Of a stretch of DNA of 64,000 nt, positions 9,320-17,073 are shown one piece after another. Position 1 is the first letter of the stretch. Each line of letters opens with the position of its first letter. The notes under the pieces are model-generated. The model did not search any database. It saw only the letters and a program-made list of their open reading frames with translations, and had not been told where the DNA came from. The translations under genes and the position numbers were made by a program. The stretch spans positions 496,001-560,000 of the forward strand of contig NZ_JAUSST010000005.1 of NCBI RefSeq assembly GCF_030812415.1, written 5' to 3'. Source of the stretch: Paenibacillus harenae. GTDB lineage: Bacteria > Bacillota > Bacilli > Paenibacillales > Paenibacillaceae.

Positions 9320-12300
9320 ATGACAAAAAGGCAGAATGCGATGATATTGCGAAATAGAATGACGCTGAAGCAATCAGCGGCAATTACATATAAAGCGTGG
9401 CGCGCTCTTGTGCGAAGAGCGCTGCTCACGCTGTTGCTCGCGAGCGTAACCCTCGGGGGCCTAGCCCCCGCAGGGTTCGCTCGCCATGCGGCGGCAGCGC
9501 CGCAGGAGGCCGCGGTCTCGGACGCGGCCCACGGCGGCCCTGGCGCCGCTGAGGAGCAGCCGCAGAGCTGGCTGCTCAAATGGAGCGACCCCGCGCTGGC
9601 GCATGCGCTGCGCGGGACGGAGGTGCTCCGCAGCCAGAGCGAGGCGGCGGTCGATGTCGTGCGTCCTGCCGGCGACAGTGGCGAGGACGCGCAAGCTTGG
9701 CTCGCCCGGCTGCAAAGCGAGCCGGGCGTCGAATACGTGCACCCGAATAGCCGGGTGCACGCCCTTGCGCTGCCGGAAGCGCCGCAAATCATGGCCGCAT
9801 CCGCCGCTCCCGGCTCCGCACCCCTAGCCGTGCAGAAGACGGCGGTGAACGATCCCGAATTTAAGCAGCAGCCGTACTTGGAACAGATCGGTGCGGTCCG
9901 TGCGTGGGAGACGGTGAGCGAGCAGTCGAAGCTAACGATAGCCATTGTAGATACGGGGGTCGATCTCGACCACCCGGATCTTGCCGAGAACTTGGTGCCC
10001 GGCGCGAATCTCGTGAATCCGAAGCTGCCGCCGAACGACGATAACGGCCACGGCACTAGCGTTGCCGGCGTTATTGCCGCCACAACCAATAACGGCAAAG
10101 GCGTTGCGGGCATCATATGGAAGGCTAAGATTATGCCGATCAAGGCGCTCGACCACCGCGGCGACGGAACGGAAGAGGAGCTTGGCGATGCGATATTATA
10201 CGCGGTCAAGAGCGGCGCGCGTATTGTAGTGCTGTCAGTGGGGCTTCATCGTTATTCGCCTTATATGCTCGATATCGTGGAATATGCCGAATCCAAAGGC
10301 GTGCTGCTCGTAGCAGCGGCTGGCAATGATGGTGTATCTTTCGGCGCGAAAGCCGCAGTCAAATATCCCGCCGCCTACCCGACGGTGGTCGCTGTCGGCG
10401 GCGTCAAGCCGAACGGGACGGTCGATCCGCGTTCCAATCCAGGACCGGAGCTTGATGTCATGGCGCCTTGGAACGTTTTCACGACGGGAATGGGCGGGTT
10501 ATACAAGAAGGAAGAGGGCACTTCGATGGCTGCGCCGCAGGTTGCGGCGGCTGCCGGTCTCCTATGGGCGAAATATCCGGATTTGAAGCCTTATCAGATA
10601 AGAGCGCTGCTGCGTCAGACGGCGAAGGATATCGGCCAGACTGGCGTCGACGGCAAATCGGGCTACGGCTTGCTGCAGATCGATAAAGCGGTGCGCACCG
10701 GGGTGGCTGCGGACGCATTCGAGCCGAATAACGACAGCAAGACGGCTAAGCGATTCCAGCTTGCCACAAGCATTTCGGCGTTGCTGGAGAGCGGGGCCGA
10801 TCAGGACTGGTACCGGATAGACGTGCCGCATAACGGGACGCTCGCCATTGCTTACAGAGGTTTGGCCGAATCCGGCAAGGCCACGCAGCCAGTAAGGATT
10901 TATCAATATTTTAACGGCCAACAGCAGCTGGTTTCCGATACGAAGCTGACCAGCGCGTCGATTGATATCGATGTGAAGAAGGGCGCGCAGCTTATTCGGA
11001 TAGAGCTTATCAATCCATATAGCACTTTAGGCTTGCCGTATGTATTGACATCAACCTTTACAATGGAGCAGGACGCTTACGAGGCCAACGACAAGTCTTA
11101 TGAGGCGTATACGCTCCAGCCCCGCACGCAGACGGTGGGAGGGAACTTCCATCAGTTGGCGGATCGCGACTGGTACGCCGTTACGTTTACGCAGAGCGGC
11201 AAGCTGAAGGTAACGCTTGGCACGGACACGGCCCGAATCGATCCGGGTCTCGCGATACAGCGCGCCGGCGATCAGCTTCTGCTCTATGACGAGGAGGGCG
11301 AAGGGGAGTCGGAGCAGTCTCCTGTCATAACTGTCGCTCCAGGGAAATATTATATTCGTGTCCATAATGCAATTTCATCCGAAGCAAGTCCCGTAATAGG
11401 TACATACTCGTTCAAGATGGAATATACGCCTAAGTATATCGATCCGAACGAACCGAACGACAAGTCGTATGAATCGTTTATGGTGAATCCGGGTACGGAA
11501 TACGTAGGGGTCATCGGAAGCAAGACCGATTTGGATTGGTTCCAATTCCGCGTGAGCAAGGCAAGCGTCGTCGCGATGGCCGTCAATGGCGTTCCTTCTT
11601 CCGTCAACTTGAAGCTGGAAGCCTACGATAAGCGGATGTCTCCTTTAACGACGTCGTCCACCGCCAAGAGCGGTTCGCTGCAGTCGCCGGAGCTGGTGCT
11701 TCAGCCGGGCGTCTATTACGTAAAGCTGTCTGCAAGCGCGCCGTTCGATACTCAATACTACCGCTTCAAAATAAAGTCGGAGCCGCTGGTTGAAGGCTTC
11801 CGCGACATTTCCGATCACTGGGCCCGGAAGGAAATAACCGCTTTAAGCCAACTTGGCATTATTAACGGTTCAGGCAATTACCGCTTCGAGCCGAAACGGG
11901 CGATAACGCGCGCCGAGGCCGTAGCGATGGTTGCGAAGGCTTATAAGCCGGAGGGGAGTATCGACGCAAGCCAGAAGCCGTTCAAGGACGTGTCAGCCTC
12001 GCATTGGGCGTACGACGAAGTAGCCAAGGCCGTAAAGCAGGGCTGGATTAAAGGTTTCCCCGACGGGAGCTTCAAGCCGGACCAGCCGATTACCCGCGTA
12101 GAGATGGCCGTCATTATCGGCTACGCGGACGGCGTAAAGCCTAGGCCTCCGATTGCCGCTCCTTTCCCGGACGTAAGCAGGACGCACTGGGCAGCGCCAA
12201 TCCTTATCGCTCTCAAGGCGGATGGCGCAATCGCAGGCGTAGAGAACAACCAATTTAAACCAAAGCTGCAAGCGAGCAGGGCTGAATATTCCGCACTTCT

Positions 12301-12322
12301 ATATCGTCTGCTGTTCGGTTAA
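9320..12322 (+). CDS. Secreted subtilisin-like (S8) protease with PPC-like and three SLH domains
   Basis: A 1000-residue exported protease. The N-terminus is basic with a hydrophobic signal segment (about residues 35-56), then an Ala/Pro/Glu-rich propeptide to about residue 170. The catalytic triad is clear: Asp211 in IVDTGVDLDHPD, His244 in NGHGTSVAGV and Ser402 in GTSMAAPQVAAA. Three pre-peptidase C-terminal-like beta domains follow (about 460-815), each opening with an E(P/A)N(N/D) motif and a DW(Y/F) motif. Three SLH domains (about 822-1000) end the protein and would hold it on pyruvylated wall polymer. The ribosome site is weak and other in-frame ATGs exist at 9341 and 9359, so the exact start is uncertain. 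Bases 9440-9830 are markedly GC-richer than the rest. Confidence 0.93.
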   Translation: MTKRQNAMILRNRMTLKQSAAITYKAWRALVRRALLTLLLASVTLGGLAPAGFARHAAAAPQEAAVSDAAHGGPGAAEEQPQSWLLKWSDPALAHALRGTEVLRSQSEAAVDVVRPAGDSGEDAQAWLARLQSEPGVEYVHPNSRVHALALPEAPQIMAASAAPGSAPLAVQKTAVNDPEFKQQPYLEQIGAVRAWETVSEQSKLTIAIVDTGVDLDHPDLAENLVPGANLVNPKLPPNDDNGHGTSVAGVIAATTNNGKGVAGIIWKAKIMPIKALDHRGDGTEEELGDAILYAVKSGARIVVLSVGLHRYSPYMLDIVEYAESKGVLLVAAAGNDGVSFGAKAAVKYPAAYPTVVAVGGVKPNGTVDPRSNPGPELDVMAPWNVFTTGMGGLYKKEEGTSMAAPQVAAAAGLLWAKYPDLKPYQIRALLRQTAKDIGQTGVDGKSGYGLLQIDKAVRTGVAADAFEPNNDSKTAKRFQLATSISALLESGADQDWYRIDVPHNGTLAIAYRGLAESGKATQPVRIYQYFNGQQQLVSDTKLTSASIDIDVKKGAQLIRIELINPYSTLGLPYVLTSTFTMEQDAYEANDKSYEAYTLQPRTQTVGGNFHQLADRDWYAVTFTQSGKLKVTLGTDTARIDPGLAIQRAGDQLLLYDEEGEGESEQSPVITVAPGKYYIRVHNAISSEASPVIGTYSFKMEYTPKYIDPNEPNDKSYESFMVNPGTEYVGVIGSKTDLDWFQFRVSKASVVAMAVNGVPSSVNLKLEAYDKRMSPLTTSSTAKSGSLQSPELVLQPGVYYVKLSASAPFDTQYYRFKIKSEPLVEGFRDISDHWARKEITALSQLGIINGSGNYRFEPKRAITRAEAVAMVAKAYKPEGSIDASQKPFKDVSASHWAYDEVAKAVKQGWIKGFPDGSFKPDQPITRVEMAVIIGYADGVKPRPPIAAPFPDVSRTHWAAPILIALKADGAIAGVENNQFKPKLQASRAEYSALLYRLLFG

Positions 12323-12369
12323 GGCTAATATGCAATGAAGCAATAGAGCAATGAAGTAAAGGAGAAGCT

Positions 12370-12633
12370 ATGGATAATTATGATGTATTCGATGAGGCGC
12401 AGCGGATGACGGGCATAACCGGTTTATTTTCCATTATTGTGGTTTTGGTCAGTATTATGCTGGTGTGGACGCTGCTGCAGGAAGTGAAGTGGGAAACGTT
12501 TTTCAAGCATCCCCGCAATGCCAAGGCAAGGATGTTCCAAGTCGTCGTCGCGGTTATTCTCGGGCATTTGTTCGCCAAGTTTATATTGGAATATTGGAGC
12601 TTCACCACGATGCTCCGCAGCTTTGTCGAATAA
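12370..12633 (+). CDS. Small membrane protein, DUF1146 (YwzB-like)
   Basis: An 87-residue protein with two membrane segments (about residues 17-36 and 56-75) joined by a basic loop (WETFFKHPRNAKARM). Length, topology and position just before murA fit the DUF1146/YwzB family of Bacillales, whose function is unknown. AAAGGAG stands immediately upstream of the ATG. The frames at 12465 and 12518 over the same bases are shadows. Confidence 0.8.
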   Translation: MDNYDVFDEAQRMTGITGLFSIIVVLVSIMLVWTLLQEVKWETFFKHPRNAKARMFQVVVAVILGHLFAKFILEYWSFTTMLRSFVE

Positions 12634-12935
12634 CTGTTGCGAAAGATGTCAACAATGGGTATTAAATGATGGTATGAAAATAAAGCATGGCTGCGAATAG
12701 TATGTAAATAGTCCTATCGGAGTGACGCGAAACCGCAATGCGATTAAAAAAAGGACTATATTTTTGGGCTGAAATGCCGATATAGGCTATAAGGCTCATA
12801 AGCAGAAAATGGAAACAATTTAACGCTTGTCGATTCATGTAGATGAGTGATAAGATGAAGTTTAGTTGTGGTGCGGAATTCCATTATATGCTCACAGAGG
12901 AAATTGAAATTGCAGTTCGCGGAGGGAACCATAAG
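12634..12935 (+). other. Gene-free stretch before murA with an unassigned hairpin (12706-12765)
   Basis: No convincing gene is present. At 12708-12715 and 12752-12759 ATAGTCCT and AGGACTAT form a closing stem. Inside it ATCG/CGAT and GCG/CGC can pair around an AAAC loop. TTTTT begins at 12761. It could be the terminator of the DUF1146 gene or a small regulatory leader of murA. It matches no riboswitch class I can recall. The open frame extending murA upstream to 12843 has no ribosome site and is not counted as coding. Confidence 0.45.
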
Positions 12936-14369
12936 ATGACCAAAATTATCGTCCGCGGAGGTCAGCGTTTGAAGGGAACGGTCCGTGTCAGCGGTGCAAA
13001 AAATGCCGTGCTTCCCATTCTAGCGGCCTCATTATTGGCGACAGAAGGAGACAGCGTCATCTATGACGTACCCCTCCTCGATGACGTTATGACGATCCAG
13101 AAGGTGCTTGCCTCGTTAGGCGCACGATTAACTTATAATAATGAAACGATGCGCATATCAGCGCCAGCCATTACTTCCATCGAGGCACCTTACGAACTTA
13201 TTCGTAAAATGCGTGCTTCGTTCCTTGTCATGGGACCGCTTCTCGCCCGCGTCGGCAAGGTCCGCATCTCGCTGCCGGGGGGATGCGCGATCGGCACGCG
13301 TCCGATTGACCAGCATTTGAAGGGCTTCGAGGCGATGGGCGCGGAGATTACCCTAGGCCATGGCTTCATCGAAGCAAGCACGCCGACCCGTCTTAAGGGT
13401 GCCAAGATATACCTAGACGTGGCCAGCGTCGGCGCGACCGAAAACATCATGATGGCGGCCGCACTGGCTGTCGGAACAACCACGATCGAAAATGCAGCCA
13501 AAGAACCGGAAATCGTCGACTTGGCTAACTATATCAACGCCATGGGCGGCAAGGTGCGCGGTGCAGGCACCGGCCTGATCCGCATCGAGGGCGTTGACAA
13601 GATGCACGGAGCAGCACATAACGTTATTCCTGACCGCGTAGAGGCGGGAACATACATGATCGCTGCAGCGATCACAGGCGGAGACGTATTCGTCGAAGGC
13701 GCAATCGCCGACCACTTGACGCCGGTTATTTCCAAGCTTGAAGAGATGGGCGTCGAGATTATTGAAAGCGACAACGGCATTCGCGTTCGAGCGGGCGCCG
13801 AATTAAGATCGGTCGATGTGAAAACATTGCCGCATCCGGGCTTCCCGACGGATATGCAATCGCCAATGATGGCACTGCTCCTCTTCTCGGAAGGTACGAG
13901 CGTCGTAACGGAGACGGTATTCGAGAACCGCTTCATGCATGTCGAAGAGTTCCAGAAGATGAATGCCCAAATCAAGGTGGACGGACGTACCGCTATCGTA
14001 AGCGGAGGATTGCCGCTTATGGGAGCAAAGGTATGCGCGACCGATCTGCGTGCCGGAGCGGCATTGATCTGCGCGGCTCTTCGCGCCGAAGGCGAGACGG
14101 AGCTTACCGGTCTGCATCATGTCGATCGCGGCTATGTCGATATTACGGGCAAGCTTGCCGCGTTAGGCGCAACGATCTACCGTGTCGAGTCGGAGAACGA
14201 GCAAGCAGCTGTCTTACCGGCGGCTGCGGCGTCAAGAGCGGTGGCCGCAAGTGCCGATATCCCCGCAGCGGTCATCGCGGCATCCGTTGTATCGGAACAC
14301 GAGCCGGCAGCTGGCTATAAGCGCGACAAAGAGGTTGCCGTTCTTAAAGTTCAGCCGACTTGGGCTTAA
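12936..14369 (+). CDS. murA: UDP-N-acetylglucosamine 1-carboxyvinyltransferase
   Basis: MurA transfers enolpyruvate from PEP to UDP-GlcNAc, the first committed step of peptidoglycan synthesis, in the cytoplasm. The ATG at 12936 is chosen because GGAGGG lies 9 bases upstream and the protein then opens with the usual MTKIIVRGGQRLKGTVRVSG. The fosfomycin-target cysteine is Cys117 in LPGGCAIGTRP. Other markers are KNAVLPILAA, PGFPTDMQSP and DLRAGAAL. After the normal end (GYVDITGKLAALGA) there is an unusual Ala-rich tail of about 55 residues. The total is 477 residues against roughly 420-440 in the family. A terminator follows. Confidence 0.95.
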   Translation: MTKIIVRGGQRLKGTVRVSGAKNAVLPILAASLLATEGDSVIYDVPLLDDVMTIQKVLASLGARLTYNNETMRISAPAITSIEAPYELIRKMRASFLVMGPLLARVGKVRISLPGGCAIGTRPIDQHLKGFEAMGAEITLGHGFIEASTPTRLKGAKIYLDVASVGATENIMMAAALAVGTTTIENAAKEPEIVDLANYINAMGGKVRGAGTGLIRIEGVDKMHGAAHNVIPDRVEAGTYMIAAAITGGDVFVEGAIADHLTPVISKLEEMGVEIIESDNGIRVRAGAELRSVDVKTLPHPGFPTDMQSPMMALLLFSEGTSVVTETVFENRFMHVEEFQKMNAQIKVDGRTAIVSGGLPLMGAKVCATDLRAGAALICAALRAEGETELTGLHHVDRGYVDITGKLAALGATIYRVESENEQAAVLPAAAASRAVAASADIPAAVIAASVVSEHEPAAGYKRDKEVAVLKVQPTWA

Positions 14370-14391
14370 TGCCAAACAAGCGCGAATAAGG

Positions 14392-14440
14392 AGCTGTTTC
14401 AAATAAGCCGAACCGGTTTATCTGAAACGGCTTCTTTTTT
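14392..14440 (+). terminator. Intrinsic terminator after murA
   Basis: A long imperfect hairpin, GCTGTTTCA..CCG pairing with CGG..TGAAACGGC, is followed by TTCTTTTTT. It lies 23 bases after the murA stop and separates murA from the LacI-family gene. Confidence 0.85.
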
Positions 14441-14455
14441 CATTATGAACGGAGT

Positions 14456-14483
14456 TTGCTTATTTACCGGAGTTAGCTATAAT
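14456..14483 (+). promoter_or_regulatory. Candidate sigma-A promoter of the LacI-family gene
   Basis: TTGCTT (14456-14461), a 16-base spacer and a perfect TATAAT (14478-14483). The upstream ATG at 14482 falls inside the -10 box, so translation must begin downstream, at 14518. Confidence 0.6.
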
Positions 14484-14517
14484 GGTTGGGACTACTGAAC
14501 GATGCAAAGGGGATGCC

Positions 14518-15495
14518 ATGGCAACGATACACGATGTCGCGAAAAAAGCGGACGTATCCGTAACGACGGTTTCCCGCGTTTTGAATAACCGGGGATATAT
14601 TAGCGAAGCGACAAGAACCAAAGTATTTAGAGTTATGGAGGAGCTTCATTATCAACCTAATGAGATCGCGCGCTCCCTCCTAAGGAAGCAGTCTAACGTA
14701 ATCGGTCTTATTATTCCGAACGTCTCCCATCCATTCTTTAGCGAGCTTGCCAACTATGTTGAAAACTACGCGTACGACCAAGGATTCAAACTTCTTTTAT
14801 GCAATTCACAGCTCGACCCGGTGAAGGAAAAGGATTATATCGAGATGCTGAAGCGGAATCGCGTCGATGGCATTATAATGGGCAGCCACACGCTTCAGGT
14901 CGAGGAGTACAAAAATTTAAACTCGCCGATCGTTACGATCGACCGTCAAATCAGCAATGAAATTCCTTATATCTCTTCCGATAATTACACGGGCGGAAGC
15001 CTTGCGGCTAGTCTTCTGGTTGAGAAAGGCTGCATGAAAATCGCCCATATTTGCGGTAATCTGGAGCTGCAATTGCTGGCCAACAAGAGAACCGAAGCCT
15101 TTCAATCGGTCATGAAAGAAAACAACGTGGAACATCTTATCATTCAAACCGACATGAATGTATTTGATCAAATGCAGTACGAGGATATTATGAAACGTTT
15201 GTTCGAGGAGCATCCCGATATTGACGGCGTGTTCGCGACGAGCGACATTATTGCGGCATTTGCGGTGAAGCAGTGCGCAGCCGCCGGCAAGCGTATCCCG
15301 AACGATATGAAAATTATCGGGTACGACGATATTAATGCGGCGAGGTTGATGACGCCGTCTATTACGACAATCAAGCAGCCGATTGCCGAGATCGGTCGCA
15401 AAGCTGTCGATCTGATCATGCAGCAAATGAACGATGAGCCGTTCGAAGCGGAAAACATTCTGCCGGTGACTATCGTAGAACGCTCCACGACATAG
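14518..15495 (+). CDS. LacI-family transcription regulator, probable repressor of the fructan operon
   Basis: A 325-residue regulator. The N-terminal helix-turn-helix reads TIHDVAKKADVSVTTVSRVL, followed by a hinge region (YQPNEIARSLLRKQ). A periplasmic-binding-like sensor domain starts at NVIGLIIPNVSHPFFSELAN and contains DGVFATSDI and GYDDINAA. The start at 14518 has AAAGGGGA 5-10 bases upstream and lies after the promoter. It stands directly before the sugar ABC operon, whose promoter carries operator-like palindromes with a central CG as expected for this family. A fructo-oligosaccharide or sucrose effector is inferred from context only. Confidence 0.92.
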   Translation: MATIHDVAKKADVSVTTVSRVLNNRGYISEATRTKVFRVMEELHYQPNEIARSLLRKQSNVIGLIIPNVSHPFFSELANYVENYAYDQGFKLLLCNSQLDPVKEKDYIEMLKRNRVDGIIMGSHTLQVEEYKNLNSPIVTIDRQISNEIPYISSDNYTGGSLAASLLVEKGCMKIAHICGNLELQLLANKRTEAFQSVMKENNVEHLIIQTDMNVFDQMQYEDIMKRLFEEHPDIDGVFATSDIIAAFAVKQCAAAGKRIPNDMKIIGYDDINAARLMTPSITTIKQPIAEIGRKAVDLIMQQMNDEPFEAENILPVTIVERSTT

Positions 15496-15549
15496 ACGAA
15501 AAGAACGGAAATCCCTTGCGCGACGCGGGGATTTTTATTTTCTCAAAAT

Positions 15550-15583
15550 ATGTCAATCGTTTGATATGTCAAACGATTGACAT
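15550..15583 (+). promoter_or_regulatory. Paired LacI-type operators in a perfect 15-4-15 palindrome
   Basis: ATGTCAATCGTTTGA (15550-15564), spacer TATG, and TCAAACGATTGACAT (15569-15583) are exact inverted copies. Each arm is also a near-palindrome around a central CG (TCAAxCGxTTGA), so there may be two operators side by side. The right arm contains the -35 box. Confidence 0.8.
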
Positions 15584-15605
15584 ACACCATAAACGACTAT
15601 ATAAT
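15577..15605 (+). promoter_or_regulatory. Consensus sigma-A promoter of the sugar operon
   Basis: TTGACA (15577-15582), exactly 17 bases, then TATAAT (15600-15605): perfect consensus. The predicted RNA start is near 15612. The -35 lies within the right operator arm, so repressor binding would block polymerase. Confidence 0.85.
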
Positions 15606-15611
15606 ACGTTA

Positions 15612-15626
15612 TGAAAGCGGTTTACA
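15612..15626 (+). promoter_or_regulatory. CcpA cre-like site at the transcription start
   Basis: TGAAAGCGGTTTACA resembles the catabolite-response element TGWAANCGNTNWCA but has one extra base in the right half. Its position at +1 would suit carbon-catabolite repression. It is a near match, not a clean one. Confidence 0.4.
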
Positions 15627-15668
15627 TTTTCAAAACCGCAACAATTCTCGTGAATCGGGGGCAAACAA

Positions 15669-16967
15669 ATGAAATCTTGGAAATGGATGCAAGCACTGGC
15701 ATTATCTCTTCTCGTCGTTATGCTCGTAACGGCATGCGGCAAGTCTGGCGAGTCCGTTGAAGGCTCGGCAGTTACGATTACGTTCCTTAACTCGAAGGGC
15801 GAAATTCAATCGCAGCTTGAAGAAGCGGCGAAAGCGTTCAAAGAAGATAATCCCGACATCACCATGGAAATCATACCGGTGCCTGCGGGGCAGTCGCCGT
15901 TCGAGAAAGCGTCTGCGCTTTACGCTTCAGGCAACCCGGCAACGATCACGATGCTGGATACGGGCGACGTCGAAAAATTCAAAGACCGCGTCCTCGACCT
16001 GAGCGGCGAGAAGTGGATGGCGGATGCGGTTGATCGCAGCACGGCGCTGACAACGTTTGAAGGCAAGAACTACGCATTCCCATTGGCAATCGAAGGTTAC
16101 GGCTTTATTTATAACAAAGCGGTAGTTGACCAAGCGATAGGCGGCACGTTCGATCCGGCAACGATCAACACGACCGGGGCGCTTGAAGAGCTGTTCAAAA
16201 AAATCGAGGCTTCCGGCAAAGCGCCGCTCATCGTTTCTCCTATGGATTGGTCGCTTGGCGCCCATTACCTGCCGCTTGCTTACGCAGGTCAATCGGCGGA
16301 TACGGCAGCAGTCGCACAATTCGTTGATGATCTGAAAGCAGGCAAAGTCGATCTGGCCGGCAACACCGTCTTTAACGGATTGCTCGATACGTTTGATCTT
16401 ATGGCAAAATACAACATCGACAAGGCATCTCCTTTGTCCGGCACTTATGAGAGAGGACCGGAAGTGCTAGGCAAAGGCGAGGTTGGCATCTGGTTCCAAG
16501 GCAACTGGGCTTGGCCGCAAATCAGCAGCTTTGATACGGCAAGCGGACAATACGGTTTCCTGCCGGTACCGGTCAGCAACAATGCGGATGACTTCGGCAA
16601 TACGCAAATTTCTTCCGCGGTATCCAAGCGCTTGGTGCTCGACAAAGAGAAAAATACGGCTGAGCAGCAAGCGGCGGCAAAGAAATTCCTTGAGTGGATG
16701 GTTTACAGCGACAAGGGTCAAGATTTCCTTGTAAACAAAGCGAATATCATTCCGGCGTTCAAGAACATTACGCTTGAAGCGAAAGATCCGCTGGCGAAGT
16801 CGATTTCCGATTATATCGCGAAAGGCAAGTCTCAGGATTCCATGAGCACATTGCCGGCAGACCACTGGGCGAAAGTCGGCGCCTCCATGCAAAAATATCT
16901 TGCAGGAGCGGCAGACCGTAGCGTGCTGACTAAAGAAATCCAGGAATATTGGAAGTCGGTTAAGTAA
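15669..16967 (+). CDS. Sugar ABC transporter substrate-binding lipoprotein
   Basis: A 432-residue family-1 extracellular solute-binding protein. The signal peptide ends in a lipobox (LVTACG), so the mature protein starts at Cys24 and is lipid-anchored. The body has the usual sugar-binding features: an early ITFLNSKGEIQSQLEEAAKAF segment, KVGIWFQGNWAWPQI (written KGEVGIWFQGNW here), and a C-terminal QKYLAG region. It is the first gene of the operon, under the operator-overlapped promoter. The GH32 enzyme at the operon end makes sucrose or fructo-oligosaccharides the likely ligand. Confidence 0.92.
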   Translation: MKSWKWMQALALSLLVVMLVTACGKSGESVEGSAVTITFLNSKGEIQSQLEEAAKAFKEDNPDITMEIIPVPAGQSPFEKASALYASGNPATITMLDTGDVEKFKDRVLDLSGEKWMADAVDRSTALTTFEGKNYAFPLAIEGYGFIYNKAVVDQAIGGTFDPATINTTGALEELFKKIEASGKAPLIVSPMDWSLGAHYLPLAYAGQSADTAAVAQFVDDLKAGKVDLAGNTVFNGLLDTFDLMAKYNIDKASPLSGTYERGPEVLGKGEVGIWFQGNWAWPQISSFDTASGQYGFLPVPVSNNADDFGNTQISSAVSKRLVLDKEKNTAEQQAAAKKFLEWMVYSDKGQDFLVNKANIIPAFKNITLEAKDPLAKSISDYIAKGKSQDSMSTLPADHWAKVGASMQKYLAGAADRSVLTKEIQEYWKSVK

Positions 16968-16985
16968 TCATTAGCCGCGAGACGC

Positions 16986-17017
16986 CGGCTTATCCCGTCA
17001 AATGACGGGGTAAGCCG
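16986..17017 (+). other. Intercistronic hairpin between binding-protein and permease genes
   Basis: CGGCTTA-T-CCCGTCA and TGACGGG-G-TAAGCCG form a strong stem with a two-base loop and no following T-run. It probably protects the upstream message from 3' decay, or partly attenuates, giving more binding protein than permease. Confidence 0.6.
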
Positions 17018-17073
17018 ATTACGCTTGATTGCTTCCTCTCTTAGCAAACCATCCATGAATGCGAGGGATCATG

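Noticed and set aside
9175..10209. 344-codon minus-strand frame at the start of the S8 protease
   Set aside because: Lies over the GC-rich propeptide region, where stops are rare by chance; the translation is Ser/Ala/Cys-rich low complexity.
12843..12935. Upstream in-frame extension of murA
   Set aside because: No ribosome site at 12843, the extra residues are not found in MurA proteins, and a strong GGAGGG precedes the normal start at 12936.
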